The notes beneath the pieces are model-generated. The model had not been told where the DNA came from and did not search any database. It saw only the letters and a list, made by a program, of their open reading frames with translations. The translations under genes and the position numbers were made by a program. This document shows positions 1 to 13,039 of a stretch of DNA of 64,000 bases, piece after piece (position 1 is the stretch's first letter; each line of letters begins with the position of its first letter). The DNA is from Varroa destructor (Eukaryota; Arthropoda; Arachnida; Mesostigmata; Varroidae). The stretch covers positions 1,315,936 through 1,379,935 of the forward strand of contig NW_019211454.1 of assembly GCF_002443255.2 (NCBI RefSeq). The letters are read 5' to 3'.

Positions 1-2280
1 TGTCGTGTGTATGCAACGCAATAACTATAGCACTACATGCTTCTATATCTTGCGTGTGATGTACGTGCGCGTAGAGATTTATTTAAACTTAGGGCTCTCA
101 TCAGGTGCATGGTATTGCCTATTGTATGCAGTCCTTTCTACCGATACCTCATTCCAGTAACAGCAGCCGGGTTGTCCGTTTTCAAGAATCGGCCATTACC
201 GCTTTTTAATAATATGGGAAATCTTTATGGACCACAATAAAATTATTTCGAATGGTTATTGAAGTTTCGTTTGCGGCCATAAAAAAATAGAAATAAAAGT
301 ATATTTATGACTAAAACAGCTACGTTTTTGGCTGCGAGAAACTGTTCGTCGAAACTTAAACGCTTATTTGCTATGTGATTACGCTAATAACCGTTTCTGT
401 GCTTCATTATAGCAGTTAACAACGCACTTATGTCGTAAAGAAGCAATGCACCACCTGCTATTTTGATAGATAGCTAATCAGGTCCAACCTACCGCATCTG
501 ATTGACGTGCGCTAAATAAAAAAAAAAACACATTAAATGACATTTATTTAACATTTAGTGTTGTAGAAGCTCTTCCACGCAGACGTAAAACTAGCTAGAC
601 GTTTAATTTATCAATACGCGTTTTACTAGGATTGTGAGTATCTTATGGTTAAAGTTATAATGTAAAATGTAAACCATCAAGCTTTAAACCACATGTAAGC
701 TATTGTCGAAGTTGACATTGTCCACAACTTTTTCGCAAAGCGCGTTTCGATAAAACGGTTAAGAAGGGACTTCCGCTCATGTAGCAGTTAGGTGAAAGAA
801 GTTCAAAATAATCATATAAAACAGCTTTGCAACAGGATACAACCCTGTATCTTAACAACAAGCGGGTGTCGTAAACCATCACTACACACGTTTGACTCAG
901 ACGACCGATGCAACTGGCCGGTCAGCGATAGGGCTTAGTTCCTATTTAGGGTTCTAGATTCCTTTTGAAGATTCTAGTAGTAGTAATAGCCTTCTTATTC
1001 GTTCCTAGTGATAATCATATGATATAGTTCTGACTGTGTAGAGGTTAGAAACGGCTTAAAATGAAAAAAATTTGTGACACTAGCTGGGTAAGTCAGGCCC
1101 CAACAATTACACATCTGTTAGCTGATTGGCATACTGGACCGCTAAGCTATAATTGCCGGCTACATTGCTAAATGTAGAAAGCTGATGAACTTTTGAAAGT
1201 GGCACCTACAACCTCTAAGTATTTGCACAAGCTTCCTTCTACCCACTAGCGGTGTAATAAAACGGCCAAAAAAACTTGATTCACTGAAGTTGTGTTACAG
1301 AAGAAAACAGCGCTATCTGTCGTTTTCAGTACCACTACAGTTCGGTGAACTTCTCTAAAATTGTCCGATGCTGTAAAATATTGAAAAAGTACTTACAACT
1401 ATGCTGCTGCCGCTGCGTTGTAAAAGTTTAGGATCTTAATTCATAGATGTTTCATAAGGCATCTGCTGTATAGAATGTATTCAAAGTAAATTTGTTGAAA
1501 ATAGTCGTAGTGTTTATTATGGCCATAAGATTCCTGAAAAAAAATCGTCGTCGGAAAAAACCTACGTAGATAATTCCTAGTTTTTATTATGTAATGCTGT
1601 ACGATCACAAAGGAAAACTACAATTTGCCGATTATTGGCTCCGATACAATATTCTGTCTAAATAATCCAAAAGAAATAAAAATATCCTGCCAAAAGGAGC
1701 TCGAAACAAATACTACTGCTAGGCATTGCGACAGTAATCGCAATTTGCGTAGCTCTATCAGAGTTTACTGGAGTGACAGGACTCATCATTGAAAGGGTCT
1801 AAAGTTGAGTAGCACGATTATCCTTAATACTGCATAGTTTTCTATAGTGAACCAATGACAAAATAGCCTTGATGGGCAGACTCAACGGCATGAGTATCCT
1901 GACTACTTGTTGTTGCTTTCATCCACATGAAGCACACCTACTAGGAACCGCGAAAATTCTAGCAACATCCACATATGAGCCAGGCCAAGCCATAGACGAA
2001 GCAAGGAAGAAAAGTGGAATACCTTTATGTGTGAGCATTTTAGGTTTTATTCCGTTCCAGAGTTTGCTACATGAGTGGTCTCCACGTCGATATTAATTGA
2101 ACTTACTTACTTAAAAAATTCTAACGTATTTGGTGCCAGGTACGACACAACTGAACAACGTTTGATCTAACGTTGGGACAGCTCCAATATAAGCTTTGAT
2201 TGTGTGCGCCGACACGACTTTTAATTAGACAAATTTTTCTCTGAGCTTAAATATATAGACGCAGTACATTTAGGTAACAG
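1..2280. other. AT-rich non-coding stretch, nothing identified
   Basis: Stops are frequent in all six frames and the longest open frames are 60-75 codons, with no recognisable motif. There are short A and T runs but no tandem repeat, tRNA-like box or transposase or reverse-transcriptase signature that I can see. Confidence 0.6.
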
Positions 2281-3720
2281 TTACGCCCGACTACCAGATC
2301 GACCAAGCGGTATCCAAGATCCAGAACCCCGGCCTACCCTGACTACCATGTTATGGAAACCATGCGCTACCGTGTTCCCGCGTTGATCATGTTCTCTTGG
2401 TCCGGAGACTCGATAGTGCAATTTCCTGCACCAGACGGTAAATGCCAACGACCGACCAGGTAGGCCAAAAAGGAAAGATACAGGAGCAGCTACTGCTAAC
2501 GCTACCACCAAAAGCTGGTAAACCGCCTTAGGCCCTTGCTTGCAGGCTAACGCAGCTAGACTGCACACCTGCACATTGCTTTGTTGCTGCTATCCTGTGT
2601 TCCGACGGTTGCCTTGGCACACCCAGTGTGGAGAGCAATGCCAAGGTCCCTTAGTGTCGATCTCTTATACAAAGGGTTTTTCAGATTTTCTGGCCACTTC
2701 TCTATTCAGAATTTCCTCGACTAGGAGCAACGTTGTGAGTAATTGAAAGCCATTTGCAGCATGCCGAAACAGGGTCCAGCTGGCCTAGCAGCTCTTCCCT
2801 GCGCTTTTCAGCCGTTTCCACATCCTTCTCCTGAGGTCCATCTATCGAATCCTTTGGACACGTCGATTCGCTCTATCCACTGCTGCCACGACTATTCCTC
2901 TTGTCCCAGTCGACCGCCGGAGGGGACTTACGCCATTAATATTTATTATCATCGTTCTTCTTTTTACTGAGGGACCAGCTTACTATCACTTCACCCCTCT
3001 AGCCCTGAGTACGTTCCCTCTTTCACTACTCATCGTTACCGTGTTTCGCAGTGACTCGTACAGGAACAGTCAGCGTCTCGCGAAGCGGTTCAAATCGCGG
3101 AGACCATGTGGGGGATGCAACGAACGGATGAATAGTGAGTGAAGCTGCATTCAGGGAGCTCATGTTGGGCGTTCCATTTGGTTTCTTGGCTCTTCGGTCC
3201 CTTTAGTCATTCCTTGCTCTGGTCCCGATAGGTCCGTTGCTCCTGCCTGTTCTGGGTGGACACTACCAGCTGTCGAAAATGAACTGCTGCTTGGACCCAA
3301 CGTCTTCAGTTCTCACTCTTGGCCGTCCATTCGTTCCTCTACGCTACATTTCTTGCTTTAAGAAAGCCTAGTGGTCGTAGCAAAAAGTGGGGATGGTGCT
3401 GTGGTGTTTTTCTTACCTAGTAGGGTGGCTTCCCCTGTTCTTGTGTGTTTTTCCTAGCCTCTCCTCTCCGTGTGGTCTGCTTACCTTTTCTACAAGCACA
3501 GCCAGTTTTCTCTGTCGGTATAGACCTTTCCGACGGGCAGTTCGTCGATCCCTAGTCCATCCTCTGATATCACCGCTCTTCCCGGAAGGGAATAATCAGA
3601 AACGTAACCGGTGGTGTCTGGTTCATCAACCACTTGGCGATTGGTTGCGGGCCAGCTAAGTGTCCAGTGACAGGATGTCCATCAGGAAAAAGGAAAGCTT
3701 CTCAAACCACGCTATGTCCC
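2281..3720. other. GC-richer, pyrimidine-rich patch with short open frames
   Basis: The plus strand becomes C/T-rich and GC rises against both flanks. A minus-strand open frame (2,281-2,574, 97 codons) has a hydrophobic run near residues 18-38 containing LLVVALAVAAP, which resembles a secretory signal core. A plus frame at 3,387-3,659 (90 codons) starts with a hydrophobic run. Neither has a domain I recognise. Such a patch could be a 5' untranslated or promoter region, an exon with introns I cannot place, or an old repeat. Confidence 0.3.
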
Positions 3721-5050
3721 TTTGCTTCAAGATCCAGCTTTCCCTCGCTACTTAATCCATTTCTCTTGTTATATTACCACACTACCCCATTGCTGGCTTA
3801 ACGTATAAACGAAGTCCTCTAAGGCCCTCATGAGTTGTGATCGACCATATGCATAATCCTTGCTTGTTCTTATAGAGGAGAAGGGCGATTTTGCAAAGCC
3901 CCTGCACAGTTAGTTGGTCCTTCCGGGCCCCGTTTCCGCTTTTGCCTTTATAACCACGGCCACTACATGCTTCCGTCAGTTTAACAGCCTCCTTATACAC
4001 TTGCATGAACATGTACTCTTAAAAATGCATGCGACTGCGTGAGTATTTACAAACGTAAAGTTATGATGCTCAACAATAAACGAGCCCCCGATTAATTTTA
4101 TACATATAAACTGGTGTTTCAGGTAATGTTTATAAGACTACAATCTAGTTCACGACAAATTGAAAAACAATCCAGTTACTATGTAAGGATTGTATGTAAG
4201 GTATATGGGTCATTGTTCCTCATTATATTGTTTTTCGGGAGCACTTTATTATAGGATGAATAAAAACACATTCAGAGAAGAACGCACAGGAAAGACCCAC
4301 TGACACGTATACGCACACAGTATTAACTCACATTATATATGCTCTTCGTTCGGTAGTTCTGCCTCTTATCTTCGTATTATTAGAGCATACCACGTTTGAG
4401 CTCAAAGGTAAGTGACGAAAAAACGAATCTTATCCAACGTTTTTCAAAAATAGACACAATTACCATATATGGTTCTATATATAGTTCTCATTGATGTCCA
4501 GCGCACGAACAGCTGGCTTTACCTCTAAACTTTGCATTTAGTATATAAATATATATAATAATATTCATATTATGAAACCTTAGAGTTTGGATACGCAGAG
4601 CTCCTCTATATTAATTCCTTTATTTACTTATTACATTCGTTTTGATTAATTCATTTCTCCGAGTCATACATATTGCAAAACGGCAACACTAACAGTGATC
4701 ATCTTCGGCAGTGACTCGACTTCCACATTTATCTTAAGACATGTACTAACCTTTTTGAGTTTATTCTCATACGAATCTAAGTTAACTACTAAAAATTCGT
4801 ATTCCTTATCCGTAATTATATTTAAATAAACAAAAGGTTCTTTTTAAATGATGAATTTGCTTAAATCTACAGCAATACAGTTTCATGTTTTTACAATGCC
4901 ACCACAGTATGCATCCTTCGTCGACCTATATTGAACGGAAGATTAAGCCCTTTACGAACACCTGCGAATAGATTTATGCTAGGTGCTTAGCTACATAGGC
5001 AAGAGAGACGTCGAATATGTCCACCAAACGTTCTGTACATCCAAGTATCT
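3721..5050. other. AT-rich non-coding stretch
   Basis: A 76-codon minus-strand frame (3,782-4,012) has no known domain. The rest is A/T-rich with many stops, and I see no structured element in it. Confidence 0.5.
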
Positions 5051-5058
5051 TTCTTTTA

Positions 5059-5610
5059 CTAAACATCAGCCCTCCATCCCTCTCTGGTCCGTCTCCTGGT
5101 CGCGCTAGTCCTAAATGCCAATGAGAACGGGAAGTTGCTAATTATATGTCCTTCTTCATTCCTCTTCATTCTCCTTCGTAGTACCCAAGCGTTCAGCCCC
5201 TTATTTCTTCTGCTATGATACTCCTGTGGATGTAGCGGCCCGTACCCGCACTTTTGCAGTAAAGTAATTATCAGATAGACCACTGAGAACGTTAGTCGCC
5301 GCAGCTCCACCGTCAATTGATTGTCCGAGTCTGGCGAGGCCGTTGCGGTGACGACAGAGCGGATGTTGCCGGCGCTCTATCATCCTAAGTGACAAAAGCG
5401 CCATCTTTCTCGCTTTCTGTCCTTTCTTCCCTTTTTCCACCACACCCACGCACAAAGCCAACCTTTTCTAATGCATTGTATACATACCAACTCATCTGCT
5501 TTGAACCATGTCAGACTAGCTTGCCAATCGTACAGACAGCAGGGAAGTTAACTACTAGATCGCTTTGGCTCTTCACTCCCAACGGCGCAAGCAGAACAAG
5601 TGTACTTTAA
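5059..5610. other. GC-richer patch with overlapping short open frames
   Basis: Three open frames of 73-85 codons overlap on both strands: minus 5,059-5,316 and 5,213-5,461, plus 5,389-5,610. Open frames in several registers at once are what higher GC content produces by lowering stop frequency, so this is not evidence of coding. No domain is recognised. Confidence 0.35.
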
Positions 5611-6919
5611 CATAAACTGAATAAATCTGCACTCTACTCGTACTAACGTTGGCATTTACCATTGAAAAGTGCTTCAATTGTGCCACTGTTGCGTATGCAT
5701 GTATCGCTAAAACTTAACCATTACGTTTGCGCCAGCCTAGCTATTTGATTGTAACACTCCCTCTGCCTGTTTCTTTTCTCTCTACCTTAGCATAGGGTGC
5801 CTCGTGTGCTCGATGACCGTCATCGGTTTGGGTGGCTGTACAGGGTGGAAGATCGACGGAATTCGTGACGGGTTGCTGTGGACAATTTATATGCACTTTT
5901 CTGTGCGTGTACTTACATTTTGCGAGGACACAAAAGGTCTAAATGAGAAAATGGCAACAACAAAAGTGACGAACTCGAAGGAAAGACGCTGAAAGGGAGA
6001 GACAGGAACGTTAACGGCGGAATGGAGTGGAATGGACACGCGACCACTGCGCTAACGGTTTCCGGTTTTAATTTTTCAACTTATCCCCTTGTTACCGTTG
6101 GTGAACGGACATAGATAAGGAGGAACTGCCATTGTCGCTTGTATCGGGGTCGCGAGGTTAAAGGTCGGCTGCACAGGTTTATGAGAAACACAGTCGTACG
6201 CAGAGTGCATGTACGATTCAAACGGCGCCTTTCAATTGACACAACATCGGACAAAGAAGTAGAGCTCATAAATAAATAACTTCCCATTCACATAGGTTGA
6301 ACATAAGATTATATCAACTAATTTCGCAACCCTACATGAGTAGTAATTTTGCTCAGAAAAATTTTAGTTTTTTCAAAATCAGAGAAAAACTATCTAACTT
6401 ACATATTCTTCGCAAGGTTAAGACTTCAGTGCTGTGCGGACCCATGGGTTGTCGTCCTAAAATTACAAGCAAGAACTAAGTTGCAGTCAAGATATAGAGA
6501 CATCGTTGCATTTCTTTTGATGAGCACTGTCAGACCATAGCTACTCGGCTATTATCTGGCATACTCAACTCTGCGATCAAGGAAAAACTTAAGAAGCGCA
6601 TGTAATACCTTACTAATACTTGCAAATAAAGAATGATTCATTCTTCATATGATTATACGAGTGTAACAAATACACTTATGTCTTCATACCGTTTTGCAAC
6701 AACATGAATGCATTGTGCCGCTCCGACTAACGTAGGTTTTAGGAAAAATGTTTACGATCAACAGAGAACCGGTGTCCCGCAGAAAATCCTTCTCACAGTG
6801 CCGGTCTTCCATTGAGCGACTTGCATTGCTTGCTGTATACGAGACGCCTTCAAGCACTATACTCCGATTGGTTTGCTTGGAACGCAAGGTTCTGCTCCAA
6901 CAACTATATATGAAGACAC
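5611..6919. other. AT-rich stretch, nothing identified
   Basis: Only short open frames (60-70 codons) on both strands, without recognised motifs. I see no repeats longer than a few units. Confidence 0.5.
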
Positions 6920-6941
6920 GTATATATATATATATATATAT
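6920..6941. repeat. (TA)n microsatellite
   Basis: A perfect alternating T/A run of about 22 bp. It is one of several such tracts scattered through the window. Confidence 0.95.
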
Positions 6942-9813
6942 CACACTTGACATAAATAAAAATGGTTCATCTGATGATTGGTTGAGCCCTACACCTAGTC
7001 ATGCACACGAGGCGACTGTTGCATAGCGCGACAGGCTTATAATAATTTCTCTGTAGTGAGTTTATTATTTGGTCACACCTTAATCCTTTTGTGTAAAGCT
7101 ACCTTCAGTATACAGATGATTATATAGATTATATATACGCGGTCAATGTAAAGCAAGGCTGTTAACTTTTTCTTATTTTCCGCAACTAGATGTAGAACGA
7201 AGCGGGTGGCAGTGAGCATCTGTTCAGGTGGAAAAGATTTGTATTATAGGAAACACTACCCAAGGGATTGTGCTCACCTCAAGGGGCTGGTATTTGCTTT
7301 TTTTTCCATGCCTGTATGTGATTGCTATTTTTTTGTTTGTGAGTGCAAGTCATTCCGTCTCGTACCCGATCGTATCATTCCTGTTTTTCCTGATGGACCT
7401 ACGTGCCGTTAACTGTTAATAACGTGTCCACATGCGGCTAGATGTCACATAAGCAATGCAAAGGAAGGAAACGTTACGAATGATCTGAAGATTTCTTCGG
7501 CATCCGTGTACCTCCATGTAGCAATCCGATATCTTCATTTTTGTTCTCAAAGGTTTGATGCTCATGAGAATTTCGCATAAATTATATGGCAATAGTTCAA
7601 ATGTTTATAGACTTATAAACAAATGCTGCAAACGTTATCCTTGGGGTTTCTAACTGGCTATCTTTTGAAAATAATGATTATTTTTTTGTCTATGTACATT
7701 ATTTTATCCATTTACCATATTGGATCATCGACTAATTCGTTTTCTTCAATGACCATTTGATGGCATTAAATGGTAATTTAATTGCCCGTTTCAGTTTGCC
7801 TAGCAATCGTTCCACCTTATCGAGAAGGCTGATATTGATTTTAATAGTGTAAATAATACCTATTTTTACCAATAAATATTCAAATGTATATTTAAACCAA
7901 TATCATTCAGTTTCGCGGACGAATAGTAGACCCAGCTGAATGTATACTTTAATTTTCGAACATATGTGCTCAGCCGTTTACTTCAAAACATGTTTATATG
8001 CTCAGCTAAAAGGAGTAAACGCATCTCTTGCTCGAATCTACGCTCCCGATAATGTACCATTACTGCCGCGCTGCTCACTCAGCGACATTTTTTTGAAGAA
8101 GTATTTTTCAGTCATGAGCTATTGTTACGGAGGATCCCCTTTTTCAGCTCCTGTGGCAATACCTCAATGGCATCCGGCATAGACACGACGATCTCAATAG
8201 CCAATGGAGTAATCCAGCTATCGTCTAAACTGCGCTTGTGTGTTTCTGACTTTATGAGCATTTCGTTTAGGCCTAGTATAGGTGCAATAAAGACTTCCTA
8301 GATTACTCTTTTCCTTTGACCAATTTTCATTTGGTTACACAATAAATTCTAGCCTTTCTTACTTAGATCTAACGCGTAGAAGCTTTCTCCAACAGGATCT
8401 AGAAAACAAAAGCACGATGTCATAGCAATGCGTACGTACAAAAGATAACAAACACCTGTTATGGGTAAAAATAGATTGCGAGCTAGTAATAGTAGATATA
8501 CTGACGTTCAGCATCGTTTGTGCTAGCACAAATACACAACCGAATTTTACGTTTCGTTGACGGCATCGTTACGGAAAGCAAATATTCTTCAATGCTATTT
8601 TGAAATTTCTCTATACAGTAGCTTATATTTCAATGGCTTCGGGCACTACTGTTAGCCCGAACCGTCTGAAATAAACGTCTAATATTAAAAGCTTGCTTGG
8701 CAGGTTATATTTAACTTAGATTAGTAGTACTTTCTCGATTAGTGACGAATTTTTTATGTGAAACTCACTTTGACCAAAGATATTATCGACCACCATTAAG
8801 ATTACCTTCATTTATAGCAAACGTCTACACGTACCTTGACAAGGTCGGTGACAGGGGAAAAAACATATAGGAACTAACAACGAACGGTAATACATATGAA
8901 AAAACTATTAGTTTTCGGCGTTAATTGGCCATCTGAATATTTTAATGGTTAGTGTATTCTACAGTAGAACGTAACGATGCTACGGCCCTGTGAACCGGTC
9001 TAGGTACCATTAACTTGTCTCTAGATATATATACGTGCACATAATAGATAAAAGACTAGATCACGCGAATAGCGTCATCGTTCATGAATTGCGAGCGCTC
9101 ACTTTCAACGCTTCGCTTTATACTTATTTTTTTGATAGAAATTTAGATATAGTATTTCAGGCTCTATCCGTAGTGCCGAAAATAAGGCAAGATACTACAC
9201 CGACTTGAAACAGCAACGGGAAAATTCAGTAACGTTAGATTTATTTAATGAATCCTTTTTATATTCCTAAATTTGTCATACGGACTACAGTTGCTTGTAC
9301 AATTTTTGGCAAAACGTTTATAATATCTCAGACGAACGAAAAAACAATTCTTCCAAGAAAATTTGATCACTGACTACTAAATATCTAGCTGGAATTCACA
9401 GCCAGGCGATACCTACTTTCTCTAATGTAGAATAAATGCTGTAGATGTTGACAACATGATAACAGGTTATCATTATTTAAAGTAGACAAATCGTCAATGA
9501 ACAAATTAAGATGCTGTTAGATAGGTGCTTTTGGCAATGCATAGGATGGTCGCGATGTTGCGTATAATACGCAAAAAATTTATAATTCGTATGAAGACGG
9601 AGTGAAGTTGGATAGATGACTGCGCAAATGAAGGGTAGATAGTGTACGGCAGCCTCGAGTTTTATTTCTGAAGTACTCTCAGGGCACATTACATAAGATT
9701 CCCGTAACACCATAGCCGAGAGTTGATCCGTTTAATGATTTGTACTCGATTTCTCTAGAAAATAAGATAGATTCCATAGTGGACCGCCGATGGAGAGCGC
9801 AATCAATGCCTAT
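6942..9813. other. AT-rich non-coding stretch
   Basis: Open frames here (up to 80 codons, for example 7,940-8,182 on the plus strand) match no family I know. No tandem or inverted repeat stands out. Confidence 0.5.
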
Positions 9814-9831
9814 CTCTATATATATATATAT
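9814..9831. repeat. (TA)n microsatellite
   Basis: A short alternating TA run of about 18 bp. Confidence 0.85.
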
Positions 9832-9879
9832 GATTTGATCGTATGGACTGTGCTGACATTTCGCAGATTTCATAATTTT

Positions 9880-10290
9880 TCATCGTCAGATCACAGATTT
9901 TTAATAAGGAATAATTTATCTTTTGATCCCTAAAAACTTTTTATAGTAAAAGAAAAACGTTAAATTGTTTGAATGCCTAAAAATTATTTTTAAAGATTTT
10001 TTTAGCATTCGCAGAGCTATGTGTTCATAAATTATGAAAATTAACATATAATAAGAATTAGGAGCGCAGTCTTTATGAAAATTTAACACGATTAAATTAA
10101 AATAGATTTTAAAAAGTATGTAATTTTCTATTTCATATATTTAAATTTTTGTTAAATTTGACATAAATATTAAATGTAAACTATAATTTTCTAAAAAGTA
10201 ATTTTTTATAAAATAGTTTTTTTTTCATATAAAATGCATTTAATTTAGAATTGTAAATAACTAATGGAACAGACAATTTTAGTAAAAAAT
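9880..10290. other. Extremely A+T-rich block
   Basis: Over about 400 bp, G and C are rare and homopolymer runs of A and T dominate. Variants of a phrase like taattttctat recur (for example near 10,120 and 10,185), which suggests either an old AT-rich repeat or simple low-complexity drift. No coding potential. Confidence 0.6.
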
Positions 10291-10396
10291 CTTAAGAAAA
10301 TAATGTAACAGTTAGCGGCCTATATATAACTGCGAAACTTATATGCGTAAAATGGCAGGGCTCTTGATTGTAATGAACCACGGCGATCCAATAATC

Positions 10397-10399
<3 letters not shown>

Positions 10400-10439
<40 letters not shown>
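10400..10439. repeat. (TA)n microsatellite, longest in the window
   Basis: Forty bases of uninterrupted TA, about 20 units. It is the longest perfect dinucleotide array in this window. Confidence 0.97.
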
Positions 10440-10443
<4 letters not shown>

Positions 10444-11780
10444 TTAAGCAGATTCTATAAGTATTTAAGGAAAAGAGTGGAAAACCGTTTGTTTTTGTGC
10501 AAAGTATACCTGTGTTGGTGAACTTCATGTTGTCAACCTGGTCAAATTACAGCTCTATAAAACAACTAACAGCTAATTATCTTGAATGACTCAGAAAAAG
10601 ACACTAAATGAACTTGAATGTGTTAAATAATATTTCCTTACTTAGGTACACAATAATATTGATTTTAATATCATTTATATGAACTCTACGCAAAATGTAA
10701 CCTAACGTATTATTACATTGTGCCTTGTAAAATGGCAATGCTTGCCCGCGAAACTTTAAACCTGTTTAAAGTATGCTCTTGATTTGTAAAGAAAATAGTG
10801 AAGATCTCCATTTGCTTCAGAGCAATGTGAAAGCACTTTCGACACCTAATAGCGCTCACGGTCTCGATCAAACCTATATAATATCTAACAGTTTCTGAAT
10901 TGCTTCCTCTGTGACTATGTCGCTGAGGGCATCTAGGCTTTTTAAGCTCAAAAAAAAAAAAGAAAAACGTGAAAATAGAAGTTACATCGGCTATTGTGCG
11001 TTTCCGTGAATATAAAAGGCACTACTTGTTACAAAAATACCCATCCAATACACTGACAGCTTTCGTATCGCTGTTAAGAGACCAAGGATAAAATGAAGCG
11101 CACGATGTACATTTATCTATATACATCTAGAAGGCACAACACTGTGCACCTTCTGGGTAAAGGTGCTTATAAGAAAACGCTATTATAAAATGTAGTAGTG
11201 GCTGAAATCTCCGTATTAGTAAATTTCATTTTCATCATCATTACTGAGTTAACTTAAAGGAAATGCACTAAGTAACTTGATGCATCGATATCGCTGAGGC
11301 CCTACGGCTGCTGTCGGATAGCGTGGAAGCAACTAATTTGCTAATATACTACAGATCCACCTATATTCCAACCTTCGAGATAGCGGCATTGTGTGTACTG
11401 CTCGGATGCCTTTGTTTTTCCAAATTTGAAAACGTAAGCTTCGTTCTCTATGAACCGATGCATGCGTTCGTGTATTGTCTTATCTACTAATGGTAATGCT
11501 AGCAATAAAACATTTAAGGAACACCAATATACTCAGTCGTCATAAAATGGTGATGATGGATTTTAGCGGAAGTGGGTTTTCAGTGGTTCTAACGTCCAGG
11601 CTTGCCACTGTCCGGTTTCAGATAGATCCTTTTTTGACGGCATGGAAGTTTTAAGGAGTACAAAAGTGGCTCACTACGCGGAGCAGCTATCCTACAGTAG
11701 GGCACCACAGTTTAAGTAACGATAGAGACACTTTATCTTAAACAGGGTGGAATAAAGGTAAAGAATTAGGCTAGAACAAA
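10440..11780. other. AT-rich stretch, nothing identified
   Basis: No open frame reaches 60 codons in this stretch. There are short A runs near 10,950 but no recognisable element. Confidence 0.5.
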
Positions 11781-11870
11781 GACTAGCTGAGCGGCAAAGG
11801 TTCTCGCCTGTATAGCTTTGAGATTTTCCCCTAAACAAGTGCAAAGCAAGTAAGATTCGAATTCAACCCG
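11781..11870 (+). repeat. Degraded tRNA-like (SINE-head-like) sequence
   Basis: Positions 11,784-11,794 (tagctgagcgg) fit an RNA polymerase III A box as found in the D-arm of tRNAs. Positions 11,854-11,864 (gattcgaattc) fit the B box of the T-arm, with one or two changes. The sequence between them (ttctcgcctg) is like the anticodon-arm side of many tRNA-derived SINEs. The boxes are about 70 bp apart, roughly 25 bp more than in an ordinary tRNA, and I could not fold a full cloverleaf. I therefore read it as a decayed tRNA-derived SINE head or tRNA pseudogene. Confidence 0.4.
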
Positions 11871-13039
11871 TCTGAAAGCGGTCTTCTCGTGTCTATATGT
11901 AAATTTCAAATTGATCCCAATGAGATACCTTCGCTAGATACAAGCCATTCTGACCCCGTTCTTTAATATTTTATTGTAGCATTTTTAATTACGATCTTTG
12001 AGTGTTTAGTTTAGTAACATTTCGATATTGAATTCGGAATACATTTGGAAAAAACCGCAGTCGCTTAGATAACTCCTCTCCATTTGGTTTCTTTAACAGT
12101 AACTCTGCTTAAATTTTAATTCATACTTTATAATTCATTACCACATTTTGACATAGCAGGAATAACAATCCAATAGGTTTTTTCTCAAAGCGTGAACACG
12201 TGTCCCCTCGCTAGCGTTGCTCGTTAGCACACGATATATAAATCCTCTGGATATATTTTTAAACATTAAAATAGATCTCGTCAGACAAACACTTCGCATC
12301 ATAGTTTTCCTCTCCAAAAAAAACTAATAGACAAAGAACTATCAAGATCGGTACGACCGTTATTGTATGTACATGTATGTAAACTCGTTGTATATGGTTG
12401 ATTATCATTGTTGCTTACGCAGCCAACAGTTTATTATGTATTAGTGTCCGCTTTAAAATTAGTCATGGTTTTTTATACGTGTCGCCGCTGTTTACTGCGA
12501 ACCTGGCATCGAATATATTATTAGGTCTTGCGGAATCGGTGGACGGCAGATTCCACCAAAAGACTGCAGAAGATCTAAGTGATATTATATATTTAACATA
12601 GGTTTATTTCCAACTCGAAAAACCTATTCTGTGCACTCATTGCATGATAAAATTCATATAAAATACGGTATTCGGAATTCAATGTCCACGCAGGATAAAG
12701 TAAATAAAACAGGCTACCTAACCCTTATCAGACCTATCAGATTTAACAGCACTAGCACTGATCATTGTATCCCGGAATTAATCCTTCATGCTTCACTTTA
12801 TCCCTAACACACGATTACATGTAATATAGGGTCTAAAAACTGAACAAGCCACTCATGTCTATGCGATCATCAAAGATGCAACTAAAAATATAAATATGAA
12901 TTCCCTAATAATTTTCACCTACTTGATTTTCACTCGGTGGGCCGCCCATCACGATGCTTTTCTCCGAACCTCGAGTTCTGTTCTGAATATTAAACTCGAG
13001 TAGTGCTTTGCTATAGATTTCGAATCGCAGATGAAATCG
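11871..13039. other. AT-rich stretch, nothing identified
   Basis: One 67-codon plus frame (12,398-12,601) without known motifs. If the tRNA-like sequence upstream is a SINE head, its tail would lie in the first 100-200 bp here, but I see no clear A-rich or simple-repeat end. Confidence 0.4.

Noticed and set aside
2281..2574. Minus-strand frame with a signal-peptide-like core as a cuticle-type secreted protein
   Set aside because: The downstream sequence lacks any cuticle-protein consensus, and the hydrophobic run is not at the start of the frame.
3080..3110. ggttcaaatc near 3,088 as a tRNA B box
   Set aside because: The upstream 60 bp lack a D-arm-like A box and no cloverleaf forms.
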